Of a DNA stretch of 30,639 nt, positions 12,162 through 20,477 are shown piece after piece. The stretch is from a virus. The stretch's first letter is position 1; each line of letters begins with the position of its first letter. The position numbers and the translations under genes are program-made. The stretch lies in IMG/VR virus record IMGVR_UViG_3300045935_000022, positions 1 to 30,639 of that record. One strand, given 5' to 3'. Below the pieces are notes generated by a model. It did no database searches, was not told the origin of the DNA, and saw only the letters and a list, made by a program, of their open reading frames with translations.

Positions 12162-14093
12162 CTACTTCTGGTCGTAAGGCAGCGCGAGTCGCGCCAAGTT
12201 GTTTTTCGGTTTCGCCAGTCGCAGGCGGTTGGCCTGGATCGCATCCGCCGCGGTGAGTGCGTTCGCTGCTTTCACGCCGACACGGCGCGTCACGGCATTG
12301 TTAAGCGCATTCGCGCCTTCGACCGCGCCGACGCCGGCCAGATACCCGGGAATGCCGCCGAAAACGCCACCGACACCCGCGCCGGCATGGCCGAGCATGC
12401 GCATCAGCAGCGGCGAGTTTTGAATGGCGCGCTGCGCATCGGCGGCTGTGCCCGGCCCTGTGGCGGCGATGGTGTTGTGACTGACCGTGCGACGCTGCAA
12501 GGCGTCCATCACGTTTTCGATCTGTCGCCGGGCTTGCGGCGACATCGGGAAGTTCGCCCGGTTGTCCTTGGCGATGAGCGCCTTGACGGCCGCTAGGCTA
12601 ACGCTTTGATTGCCGCCAGCGTCCCGCCCACCACTATCAATTGCGCTAAGGAGGGCGCGAGCTGCTTCCATATCGTTGATAGGCTGCGAATGACGTGCAT
12701 ACGCGGCCAGATGAGCGCGATAGCCCGGTACTGCTCGTTCGATCGCATCAGTAATCGCGGCCGAGACAGGTTCATATTTGACGATTTCCTGAGGAGTCAC
12801 CGCGCCATGTTGCGGAATGCTCCGCAAGGTGGACCCGACGCCCTGGCGAATGTCGTCCAGCGCCGTCACGGTGATCTTACCCCCGTTTTGGGCCATGTTG
12901 GCGCGCAGCAGGCCCAGATGCTTGATCGCGGCCCGGCGCACGGTGTCATTGCCAGAAAGCGTCAGGTTTTTCAGCACCCCGACGATGGGCGTCGGATCGA
13001 CCAGCTTTGCGCCGGTTTCCGGCAGGTTCGCGCTCCGGAACTGCTGGCTCATCGCCGTTCGCGCGTTCTTCGCCGCCGTCATCGCGGCATCGTCCCGCGC
13101 CACGCTGGCGACATGCGCCCGCAGGGCGGCATTGTTGGCCGATTCCTGATTGGCGAACGCAGGGGCGGTCTGGCCGTTGTTGCGCAGGATGCGTTCGGCC
13201 TGGACCGCTTCCGGGGTGCTGAGGGCTTGGGCCGGTGTCGGGGTGAAGCCGGGGATCGGCGAAGGCTGACGCAAAGCGGTTTCCGTCGCTGGATCATTGC
13301 CCAGCAGACGCGACACGCGCGCATCCGCGATGGCTTCCCGGCCCGCGGGCGTCAGGTAGCGGGCGCCGGCTTTGATCGCGCCTGCCGCAACGCCTAAGCC
13401 GTGCGTAGCGGCGCCCAATACCGGGGCCGTCACCGCGCCTGTGGCGATCTGTGCGGCCTTCTGGCTGGCATAGTCGCCGGGATCGGTCACAGGCGCCGCG
13501 GCACCCATCAAACCGCCCTCAGCCGCAAGCAGCGCGCCTTTCTTGGCGACGTTGGCAATCTTGCTGACGATGTTCGGCCCCGCTGGCGCAATCTTCGGCA
13601 GCAATCCGGCGGCGCGAAGTTCGGCGATGCCGGTCATCCACGGCAGCACTTCGCCGACCGTTGCGCCGGCATAGGCGCCCGCCGTGTCCCCGGTTTTACC
13701 TTGGTAATCCGCTTCGCGTTGGCGCATGGCGGCGTCGTCTTGATTGACGACATCGGACAGGGCGCCGCCCGTGACGGCGTTGGCGCCATGCTCAATCGTC
13801 TGGGCATGCTCAATCGTCTGGGCCGTGCCATGCAAGAAGTTCAGCGCATGATGCAGCAGAGCGCGCCCGGCATCGCCGACTTCGGGGCCGAGTCCGTAGA
13901 TTCGATCCGTCATTGCCTGATCGGCGCGCGTTTTGTCCGCCGACGGCGCACCGCTCACCATCTGCGCGAACGCGGAGTTGTTGGCGGCAGGTTGGGACAA
14001 ATGCGCCTTCACGGCGTTGTCCATGACCGCATCGGGCGTGTCGTCGGGGAACTCCAGAATCGTTCCGTCATGCAAGTGCGCTTGCTTGCTCAC
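12162..14093 (-). CDS. Large DNA-ejection (internal virion) protein
   Basis: A 643-aa protein with GTG start overlapping the previous stop (GTGA). The N-terminal HLHDGTILEFPDDTPDAVMDNAVKAHL is typical of the first domain of phage internal and ejection proteins. Ala-rich helices follow, with several weakly hydrophobic Gly/Ala segments (KGALLAAEGGLMGAAAP; GHAGAGVGGVFGGIPGYLAGVGAVEGAN) suited to entering the host membrane. By order and size it takes the place of P22 gp16 or gp20, which leave the head with the DNA. No lysozyme motif was seen. A perfect 18-bp tandem duplication (13787-13822) doubles a six-residue AQTIEH unit. Confidence 0.7.
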   Translation of the reverse strand: MSKQAHLHDGTILEFPDDTPDAVMDNAVKAHLSQPAANNSAFAQMVSGAPSADKTRADQAMTDRIYGLGPEVGDAGRALLHHALNFLHGTAQTIEHAQTIEHGANAVTGGALSDVVNQDDAAMRQREADYQGKTGDTAGAYAGATVGEVLPWMTGIAELRAAGLLPKIAPAGPNIVSKIANVAKKGALLAAEGGLMGAAAPVTDPGDYASQKAAQIATGAVTAPVLGAATHGLGVAAGAIKAGARYLTPAGREAIADARVSRLLGNDPATETALRQPSPIPGFTPTPAQALSTPEAVQAERILRNNGQTAPAFANQESANNAALRAHVASVARDDAAMTAAKNARTAMSQQFRSANLPETGAKLVDPTPIVGVLKNLTLSGNDTVRRAAIKHLGLLRANMAQNGGKITVTALDDIRQGVGSTLRSIPQHGAVTPQEIVKYEPVSAAITDAIERAVPGYRAHLAAYARHSQPINDMEAARALLSAIDSGGRDAGGNQSVSLAAVKALIAKDNRANFPMSPQARRQIENVMDALQRRTVSHNTIAATGPGTAADAQRAIQNSPLLMRMLGHAGAGVGGVFGGIPGYLAGVGAVEGANALNNAVTRRVGVKAANALTAADAIQANRLRLAKPKNNLARLALPYDQK

Positions 14094-15670
14094 GGGATGC
14101 GGTTTCCTTTGGCGTCGTAACGGATGACTTTCGGCGAGTTAGCGCCTTGGCTGGACTGGTCGAAGAACTGCTGATTCTGCGGAGTCACGAACGAACGCGC
14201 GTCGGCGGCAATGCCCATGCCTTGCTTGTACTGCTCCGTAAGCGCCTGAATCTTCGACTCGATCAAGCTGGAAATCTTCGTGACCACGCCATGAAGCTGA
14301 TCCGGCGAAGCCGCACTATCAATGACCGAACTCCACGTCCGAATATCGGCCTCGCTGCCACCAGCGCCACGCCAGACGCGGGTCAGTTCGTCCACCACGG
14401 CCTTCTTCGTGGCATTGAACGTCTTGACGCGCGGATCGCCCATCGCGTTTTCGGCATAGTTGGCGACGGAATTGAAGGTCGGGAAGCGCGAGTTTTTCAG
14501 TGCATCGCCCGCGTCCTGTAATTCCTTCAAGTGGCCGGCCACGGTGTTCAGGGCGTTGATGCTCTGCGCGGCTTTGCCGGACGTGAAATCGGAACGGGTC
14601 TTGGCACGGGCGTTGTAGTTGATGGCGTCGAATTGCGGGTCGTACTGAGACACCGCGGCCAACATGCCCTGCCAGTACGGCGACTTGAGCGCGGTTCCGG
14701 TCGGGAACTGCATCCGACCCGAGGCCAACGCCTGAACCTGCGTGCGCGTGGCGTTATCGAGCGTTGCCAAGTAGTCGTTGCCGGTTTTCGTTTCATCGCC
14801 AGGAATCGCGGGCGGCGCGGAATCCTGACCGCCGCTACCGATAACCAACTGCCTTAGTTGCTCAGGCGTGGCGCCAAGCTGCCGCGCCAAGTCGATCCGC
14901 TCTTGCAATGCGCTGGGGCCGCGCTGCGACTGACGCGGCGGCACCACCTGGAGAAATCCACCACCCGATCCCATGCCACCGCCGCTCATCGGGGTGGAGG
15001 GCATTTGGCCTTGCTGATCGGCGATCGCGGCGGCTTTCGTGGCGTCAATGACCGATTGTGGCGTACCCGGCGCGAAGTCAAACTGCACGTTCGGAAGCGC
15101 GGCAGACGGAGCAGCAGCGGGCGCGCTGTTAGGCACCTGCCCGCCACCCGGAGGAAAGGCCCAGCCGCCACGGGCGCTGTCCCAGACCGGCTTCTGCGGC
15201 GCGAAATTGCTGTTCGCGTGAATGACCTTGCCCGTCGTCGGATCCACGATCTCGCCACCCGGCGAAACATTCATCGGACGCAAGGCAGTGGCATTGTTGC
15301 CACCGATGAGCATAGCCAGCTGCGCAATCTTCGGCACAAAGGATGGATCGAACTGCTGTGGTACCGGGAAGCCCAACTGGGTGGCATGCTGCGCCAGCTG
15401 CGGGTACTGCTGCGCCTGCATGTCGGGCGGCAGCTGGGCGAACCATTGCGCGGCCTGACCGAGCGATTGCAGGGCTTGTTCCTTCTGCTTCTGCTGGTCG
15501 TCGCGGATTGCCAGCGGGTTGCCGCCGTTCATGGCAATTCCCGCGTAGTCCGGCTGACCGCCTTGGGCAACCTGCGCCGTCAATTTGGCAAGATTGTTCT
15601 GCTGACCGCGTTGGCGACCGAGATCGCCTTCCCCTTGCACGAACTTGGTCAGTTCAAGCAGATTGTTCAT
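14090..15670 (-). CDS. Ejection/internal virion protein
   Basis: A 526-aa Gln/Ala-rich protein, starting at ATG 15670 in a TAATG overlap. The first 110 residues are a helical region with QQ and QL repeats; the middle (about 140-290) is Pro/Gly-rich and probably flexible; the C-terminal half has helices (FTSGKAAQSINALNTVAGHLKELQDAGDALKNS and SLIESKIQALTEQYKQGMG). This is a common arrangement in podovirus ejection proteins. Its place between the gp10-type genes and the 643-aa gene fits that role. The family is inferred from context and composition. Confidence 0.6.
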   Translation of the reverse strand: MNNLLELTKFVQGEGDLGRQRGQQNNLAKLTAQVAQGGQPDYAGIAMNGGNPLAIRDDQQKQKEQALQSLGQAAQWFAQLPPDMQAQQYPQLAQHATQLGFPVPQQFDPSFVPKIAQLAMLIGGNNATALRPMNVSPGGEIVDPTTGKVIHANSNFAPQKPVWDSARGGWAFPPGGGQVPNSAPAAAPSAALPNVQFDFAPGTPQSVIDATKAAAIADQQGQMPSTPMSGGGMGSGGGFLQVVPPRQSQRGPSALQERIDLARQLGATPEQLRQLVIGSGGQDSAPPAIPGDETKTGNDYLATLDNATRTQVQALASGRMQFPTGTALKSPYWQGMLAAVSQYDPQFDAINYNARAKTRSDFTSGKAAQSINALNTVAGHLKELQDAGDALKNSRFPTFNSVANYAENAMGDPRVKTFNATKKAVVDELTRVWRGAGGSEADIRTWSSVIDSAASPDQLHGVVTKISSLIESKIQALTEQYKQGMGIAADARSFVTPQNQQFFDQSSQGANSPKVIRYDAKGNRIP

Positions 15671-16398
15671 TACCAGGGGCTCCCACCGAAGCCGTAGTTC
15701 GGGTCTTGATAGCCGCCGTAGGGCGTTGTCCCGCCGAAGCCATAGTTGTTGTCGCCCGACGAACTGGGAATGCCACCAAAGCCGTAGTTGTCACTTGGCA
15801 GGCTGCCGTAGCTCGAATCGGTCAACGGCTGGTTCTGGCCCTGGTACCAGTTGTTGAACAGACCGCCGAGCGAAGCCGCGAGCTGACCGTTGCTGTCGTA
15901 GCCCTGCTGCTGCGCGGAACTGAGATTGCCGTAGGCGCCGACGAGGTTGCTGCCAACCCCCGCGCCCAGATTGCCGAGCGCCGTCGCCGAGTTCTGGCCC
16001 ATCTGCGCCAACCGCTCGAGCGAGCCGCGGTAATTGCCGAGGTTTTGCGAGGCCAAGCCGTTGAGGTGCTGCGCGAGTTCAAGTTGCGTGCCGGGATCGT
16101 AGAGTTGACCGCGAGCGGCGGCGCTATGGTCGAGCCCGTACTGTTCTTCACCGCGGGCGTAGAGATAATCCGGGGAATTGGCGAAGCCCGAATAATCGCC
16201 GTTCGCCAGCCGCGTCAGTCCATTCGCACCCGTGACCCCCAGCCCGAGATACGGCGCCTGGTAGCCCTTCGCTTCCCCATAGACTTGTTTCAGGAAGTCA
16301 ATCGGGATCCGCGCATTGTTTGCGGCGTGATCGGACGCCTGCTGGTTTTGGCTGTTGCCGTAAAGATCAACGACGGCCGAGATTATTGAGCCCCAGAT
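15670..16398 (-). CDS. Ejection protein with aromatic-glycine tail; apparent ATC start
   Basis: A 242-aa frame with conserved core NSPDYLYARGEEQYGLDHSAAARGQL...AQHLNGLASQNLGNYRGSL, a pattern seen in a phage family encoded among tail genes and thought to act in DNA transfer. The frame is open from a stop at 16483 and has no ATG, GTG or TTG until well inside the core (TTG at 16056). The only well-placed start is ATC at 16398, 8 bases after GGAG. The N-terminal IWGSIISAVVDLYGNSQ is like the start of relatives. Residues about 200-242 hold three NYGFGG repeats. Stop overlaps the next ATG (TAATG). Confidence 0.65.
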   Translation of the reverse strand: MWGSIISAVVDLYGNSQNQQASDHAANNARIPIDFLKQVYGEAKGYQAPYLGLGVTGANGLTRLANGDYSGFANSPDYLYARGEEQYGLDHSAAARGQLYDPGTQLELAQHLNGLASQNLGNYRGSLERLAQMGQNSATALGNLGAGVGSNLVGAYGNLSSAQQQGYDSNGQLAASLGGLFNNWYQGQNQPLTDSSYGSLPSDNYGFGGIPSSSGDNNYGFGGTTPYGGYQDPNYGFGGSPW

Positions 16399-16925
16399 GA
16401 CACTTTCTCCTTTTTCATCAGGTGTGCTGCTACCAGGCGCTGCGTCCGTGCCGCGTCCAGACCGCCCAAAATGGCGGGAATGTCACATTGAATGTTTCGC
16501 CCGATCATCTCGCGGGCGCGGCCTTCGTCAAACTTCGTGCCCTTCAGAAAGCTCCACAGCCGCGCCAGCGTGTCCATGTCGTCTAGCTGGTGGAAATGCA
16601 CCGCGCGCACGTTCGGAGCGCCCGCTACGCTCGCGTAGGCCACTTCCTGACGGGTGCGCAGCGCCGGCAAGCCGTCGATCGGCAAGCCCACGCGCTCACA
16701 GGACGTAGCGATCTCGCGCATATCCCGAAACACGAACAGGTATCGTGCGTCGGGCCAGCGATGCCACAGCGCGTCGAAGAACAACGCGCTGCCGGTGTCG
16801 ACAATCCCTTCCACCGTCAACTCATCCAGTGAGCCGATGCGAGACAACGCCTCATGCTCCGCACCCAACCACTCAGCGAGCCAGGTCGATCGACTGCGCG
16901 GGAGGGTGATGACGGCATAGCGCAT
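16383..16925 (-). CDS. Sulfotransferase-like protein (PAPS-binding)
   Basis: A 180-aa protein beginning MRYAVITLPRSRSTWLAEWL. Residues 8-16 match the 5'-phosphosulfate loop of PAPS-dependent sulfotransferases (LPRSxSTWL), and FVFRDMREIATS (64-75) matches the 3'-phosphate-binding R-x7-S region. The chain is shorter than typical sulfotransferases (about 250-350 aa). An acceptor is unknown. The ATG at 16925 has an upstream GTGGA and follows the previous stop by 2 bases. It lies inside the tail/ejection gene block, unusual for metabolic enzymes. A related P-loop kinase-like fold is the alternative. Confidence 0.65.
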   Translation of the reverse strand: MRYAVITLPRSRSTWLAEWLGAEHEALSRIGSLDELTVEGIVDTGSALFFDALWHRWPDARYLFVFRDMREIATSCERVGLPIDGLPALRTRQEVAYASVAGAPNVRAVHFHQLDDMDTLARLWSFLKGTKFDEGRAREMIGRNIQCDIPAILGGLDAARTQRLVAAHLMKKEKVSSGAQ

Positions 16926-16927
16926 GG

Positions 16928-17146
16928 CTAGTCCACGGATTCCGCCTGCATCACCGCCGCCAGGATCGGACACTTGATCGGACTGGAAACCGTCACTTCA
17001 AACACAAACTGGCGAGACTGCCCGCAGCGGTTGCGCTTGACCTGCTTCACGAATTTGCCGGTCGTGCCCAGGTCATGGGAGGTAGCGTTGCCGAAGGTGT
17101 TGCCGCCGTCGGTCGAGACGCGAATCATCAGTTGATGGTCAGCCAC
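16928..17146 (-). CDS. gp10 C-terminal-like domain in a separate +1 frame
   Basis: A GTG at 17146 gives 72 aa (VADHQLMIRVSTDGGNTFGN...QFVFEVTVSSPIKCPILAAVM). The S-x-D-G-G-x-T-(F/W) and VFEVTVSxP patterns are those I expect at the C-terminus of some gp10-type stabilisation proteins. Here it overlaps the end of the gp10-like gene by 8 bases in the +1 frame. It may be a separate coupled gene or the tail of gp10 reached by a shift. Upstream of 17146 the frame is a nonsense shadow of the gp10-like gene. Confidence 0.6.
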   Translation of the reverse strand: MADHQLMIRVSTDGGNTFGNATSHDLGTTGKFVKQVKRNRCGQSRQFVFEVTVSSPIKCPILAAVMQAESVD

Positions 17147-19316
17147 GTTCGCGCACCACCGTCGCCACCATGTTGCGAATGTCCGACAGCGGCGCCCATT
17201 GGGCGAATTCAAAGTCGCTCGCATGGATGTATTGGCCGCCGCTCCACACCAGCACTTCACCCGTGTTGTCGCCGCTCGAGTCCTGCGGAATGAATACGTA
17301 GTCGGTACCCGCGCCGGGGTAGCTGTCGTAGTGCGTCGTAAACGACGTTTTCGTGTAGGGCGAATCCGCTAGTCGAATCTTGGCAACCGTCGCCGCCGCC
17401 TGGTCGACTTCAAAGACCCGCGTGCCGTCGTAAGCGACCCCATCGGTATTGTCGAGGGTCGCTTGAACGGTTGTGAAGTCGGTGCCGCTCCACGTCAACC
17501 GCTGGCCGCCACTGAGCGCGAGCGAATCGCCAATCGCCAGCACGTCGGTCGTGTGGACCGTCGCCGTCGTGCTGTACTGCACGCTCAACACGTCTGCCGT
17601 GTTGGTAATGACGATGTATTTCGTGCCGGTGCCACCGACAAACACCGCTTTTCCGCCCATCGAGCAGGACATGCAGTAATCGGGGTGGCCCTTGCTGTCG
17701 TCCAGCGTCAGCGTGTACAGCAGCGAGAACGCCGAACCGTTGAAGCCGTAGAGTTCGGCCTTGCAGTTGTTGCCGGCGTTGTCGGTACGGAACGCCACCA
17801 GCCGCGTTTCCGACAGCTTTGCCACGCCCTGGTAAATCTTGGTCGGGGTGTTCGTGATGCTGGCCGTCAGCAACATACTGCCCGAGCCGTTCGGGAAATA
17901 CGCGCAAATGCTGTCGGCGTTGCCCAGGGTCGAGTAATGGACAATCGTGAAATCGCGATCCGCCAGGCCGCCCGTCATCGCGAAGGGTCGCGATTGAAAG
18001 GACTCGCCGCTGGTCGTGGCGCCGGAGACGGTGAAGTTGTTGTCGGCGACCGTGTAGTTGACCAGCGCAAACCCGCCGCCGCCTTGCATTACCACCACGT
18101 CGAAATTGGCCCCCACGGGCAATGGCTCGTACACGCTCACAGGCCCTCCGGTGTTGATGACCAGTTCCAGCGATTCGCCGATTACCATGTTTTGATTGGC
18201 GTGAAGCACGCCGAGAACGCGTTTGCGCGGCAACGGATCGGGGCCTTCCAGTACATGGTCCCAGTCCAGCCGATAGAGCATTCCCGAGTTGAAGCTGCCG
18301 CCGTACCAGACGCCGTTCCACTCGAACAGCGTATTGAGCCGCCAGCGGTTCAAGCCGTAGGACTGGCGGCGATGCCATTTGCGGCTCGCCACGTCGTAGC
18401 CCCATGTGTTCCCATCGGGACAGGTCAGGTAATAGACCTTGTGGCCCCTGTCTTCCCAGGCGAACGCGAAGCATTTGGACAGGTCGCACTTCGCCAGCGC
18501 CTGTTCGATCGGAAACGTCGGAATCCGGACCGGGGTGTAGCCATCCAACCGATACACGCTGCCGTCATCGCCGACGAACAGCACGGAATTGTCGAGGTTG
18601 ACGACGCAGTACGCGGACGCACAACCGCGCTGAATGGTGATCTTCTTGTTGACGAACAAGATGTGATCGGCGATCGACGCAGGGTCCGTCGTCTGGTCGA
18701 ACACTTCCGTCGTCGTCTGACTGAAGGCCAGCAGTTCCGAATGGCAGACCTTGATGCCGACCAGCAAATCCGGCGAGGCTTCGCCCTGGTACTTTTCCAG
18801 CGCGGAATACGCGCTCAGGTCGTTGATCGCGGAGTTGCGGAAGAACTGCCGGCTGGGGTCCAGCGACACGCCCAGCTGCCCGATGTAGTCGAACACGATC
18901 GCGCCGGGAAAGGCGCTGTCGGTGATCTGCGTCAGCGCGCCGGATTGCGTGTCGTACACGTACCCGGAACTGCCAGTACCAAAGGCCACTTGGTTGGCCT
19001 GGTTCGAGGTCGCGGACACCCGGCCTTCCCCGGGAATCGTTCCGATCAACAGGGTGCGATCGTCGTTGTCCAGACGATAGAGTGAGGTACCTGATACGAC
19101 CAACCGCTGACCGCCGACCACGATGCCACACCGATGCGGCCCGTCGCCCACCTCAACCACTTCACGCAAGCCCGGCGCATCGACCGCCAGCAAGGGCGAA
19201 CGCGTTCCCGCTTGTTCGGCGGTAACCGGAATGTAGTTAACGGTGTCTTGAACCGAAAACGCCCGTGTTTCGTCCGCATAGCAGCCATCCACGATGGGCA
19301 GCGGCGTACGCTTCAT
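17139..19316 (-). CDS. gp10-like packaged-DNA stabilisation protein
   Basis: A 725-aa protein like P22 gp10, which binds under the portal and gp4 ring to seal packaged DNA in the head. The N-terminal segment LPIVDGCYADETRAFSVQDTVNYIPVTAEQAG, the TIPGEGRVSATSNQANQVAFGT stretch and repeated VYxLDGYTPVRIPTFPIEQAL / KWHRRQSYGLNRWR segments fit the beta-propeller-like family. It is longer than P22 gp10 (about 470 aa) by a large beta-rich C-terminal region. It follows the gp4-like gene with an ATGA overlap. The C-terminus appears to continue in the +1 frame. Confidence 0.8.
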   Translation of the reverse strand: MKRTPLPIVDGCYADETRAFSVQDTVNYIPVTAEQAGTRSPLLAVDAPGLREVVEVGDGPHRCGIVVGGQRLVVSGTSLYRLDNDDRTLLIGTIPGEGRVSATSNQANQVAFGTGSSGYVYDTQSGALTQITDSAFPGAIVFDYIGQLGVSLDPSRQFFRNSAINDLSAYSALEKYQGEASPDLLVGIKVCHSELLAFSQTTTEVFDQTTDPASIADHILFVNKKITIQRGCASAYCVVNLDNSVLFVGDDGSVYRLDGYTPVRIPTFPIEQALAKCDLSKCFAFAWEDRGHKVYYLTCPDGNTWGYDVASRKWHRRQSYGLNRWRLNTLFEWNGVWYGGSFNSGMLYRLDWDHVLEGPDPLPRKRVLGVLHANQNMVIGESLELVINTGGPVSVYEPLPVGANFDVVVMQGGGGFALVNYTVADNNFTVSGATTSGESFQSRPFAMTGGLADRDFTIVHYSTLGNADSICAYFPNGSGSMLLTASITNTPTKIYQGVAKLSETRLVAFRTDNAGNNCKAELYGFNGSAFSLLYTLTLDDSKGHPDYCMSCSMGGKAVFVGGTGTKYIVITNTADVLSVQYSTTATVHTTDVLAIGDSLALSGGQRLTWSGTDFTTVQATLDNTDGVAYDGTRVFEVDQAAATVAKIRLADSPYTKTSFTTHYDSYPGAGTDYVFIPQDSSGDNTGEVLVWSGGQYIHASDFEFAQWAPLSDIRNMVATVVRERG

Positions 19317-19732
19317 CGAACGATCGGACTATCCGTGTAAATATTCCAATAGCCGCCGTTCTCCGGACACGGCAAGTCATTGGTCACGCGCAACGGCATC
19401 TCGACCAACCGATCGCGGCGCAACTCGGCCAGCCCTTCGGCGGCCAAATCCACGACGCGCCCGAAGTCACTGGGATGCGCGTAACCGGGCAGGCGAACCG
19501 CCAGGTTATGGATGATTGCGTCCTCGGCTTCGCTGGGGCTCGGCATTTCGTCATCAGGGGCGGAGACATCCGACCAGCCCAACGCGAGCCCGGAGGCTTC
19601 CCAGCGCCGAATCATGCGATTCAAGACCGCAATCGCGTCTTCCATGTCCTGACCGGGCACCGCGGCGGCGGCGTCGATCGCGTTCAAGTCGAGCAGCGCG
19701 CCACGAACAATGGCGGAAACCAACGTAGCCAT
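19313..19732 (-). CDS. gp4-like tail accessory factor
   Basis: A 139-aa helical protein like P22 gp4, which assembles as a ring of 12 on the portal to extend the tail tube. The beginning (VSAIVRGALLDLNAIDAAAAVPGQDMEDAIAVLNRMIRRWEASGL) matches the gp4 N-terminal helices, and the later EAEDAIIHNLAVRLPGYAH segment matches the second part. Order gp4 then gp10 is the same as in P22. It overlaps the glycosyltransferase stop (TGATG). Confidence 0.82.
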   Translation of the reverse strand: MATLVSAIVRGALLDLNAIDAAAAVPGQDMEDAIAVLNRMIRRWEASGLALGWSDVSAPDDEMPSPSEAEDAIIHNLAVRLPGYAHPSDFGRVVDLAAEGLAELRRDRLVEMPLRVTNDLPCPENGGYWNIYTDSPIVR

Positions 19733-20466
19733 CAGCCGAGTTCCTTCTCAGGCACGTTCAACAACGTCGAAAAACTTTCGCGGTTCGGGTCGTCGATCCC
19801 GCCCGGCTGGCGCCGCAGGAACTTGTCGAAGTTGCCCGGGTAGGCTTGATCGGCCGAGTGATGCGTCAGGTCCAGATTCGGAATCAGCCAGATATCGCCG
19901 CCGCATTCGTGCCAGCGACGGGAAAAGGCGTAGTCCTCGCCCCACCACACGCCCTTCCAAGCGCCGTGGTTGAACAGATCGACCGAATAGCAATCGGGAT
20001 CGCCATACAACAGTTCCGGATACGCCCGCATGAACTGTTGCACCGCGGCTCGAGTCACTTTGAGAAAGCCGGCCGGTACGCGATCGGCGCGAATGCAGCC
20101 ATCGGCGCGCGTCTGCGGACGCCCATCGCCGAAGGTGTGGATCGTCGCCATGTACGCTTCTTCGTCTTTCTTGAACCGATAGGTGCCGGCGACGACATCG
20201 CCTTCGGTTTCGATCAGCCGCAACAAATCTTCCGGACGAAAGCTCAGGTCATAATCCAAGAAGATGATGACCTCAGCGCCCGCCGTCAGCGCACGACGCA
20301 ACAAGGTCGCACGGGCGTTACTGATGTACGGACAGCCTCGCTCCTGCACGACAAACTCAGTCCAACCGGCCGCTTTGATCAGCGGCGCCGCGGCCTCGCA
20401 CGATTCCATGAACGGACCCATCGGGCGATGCAGAAACGGAACACACAACGCGACAATCTTTTCCAT
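19732..20466 (-). CDS. GT-A-type glycosyltransferase
   Basis: A 244-aa protein. KIVALCVPFLHRPMGPFMESCEAAAPL opens with a Rossmann-like strand, CPYISNARATLLRRAL continues the fold, and IIFLDYDLSF (67-76) holds a D-x-D motif (DYD 71-73) that would bind the metal and nucleotide sugar. WGEDYAFSRRW (175-185) supplies the acidic residue expected of the acceptor side, and LTHHSADQ another possible metal contact. The start at ATG 20466 is chosen; upstream it is the terminator. It lies just before the gp4-like gene, so it is made with tail proteins. Donor and acceptor sugars are unknown. Confidence 0.8.
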   Translation of the reverse strand: MEKIVALCVPFLHRPMGPFMESCEAAAPLIKAAGWTEFVVQERGCPYISNARATLLRRALTAGAEVIIFLDYDLSFRPEDLLRLIETEGDVVAGTYRFKKDEEAYMATIHTFGDGRPQTRADGCIRADRVPAGFLKVTRAAVQQFMRAYPELLYGDPDCYSVDLFNHGAWKGVWWGEDYAFSRRWHECGGDIWLIPNLDLTHHSADQAYPGNFDKFLRRQPGGIDDPNRESFSTLLNVPEKELG

Positions 20467-20477
20467 GACGCCCTCGT

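Noticed and set aside
17463-19085. Plus-strand ORF of 540 aa opposite the gp10-like gene
   Set aside because: Antisense shadow of a long GC-rich gene; no recognisable domain and no ribosome-binding context in the opposite direction.
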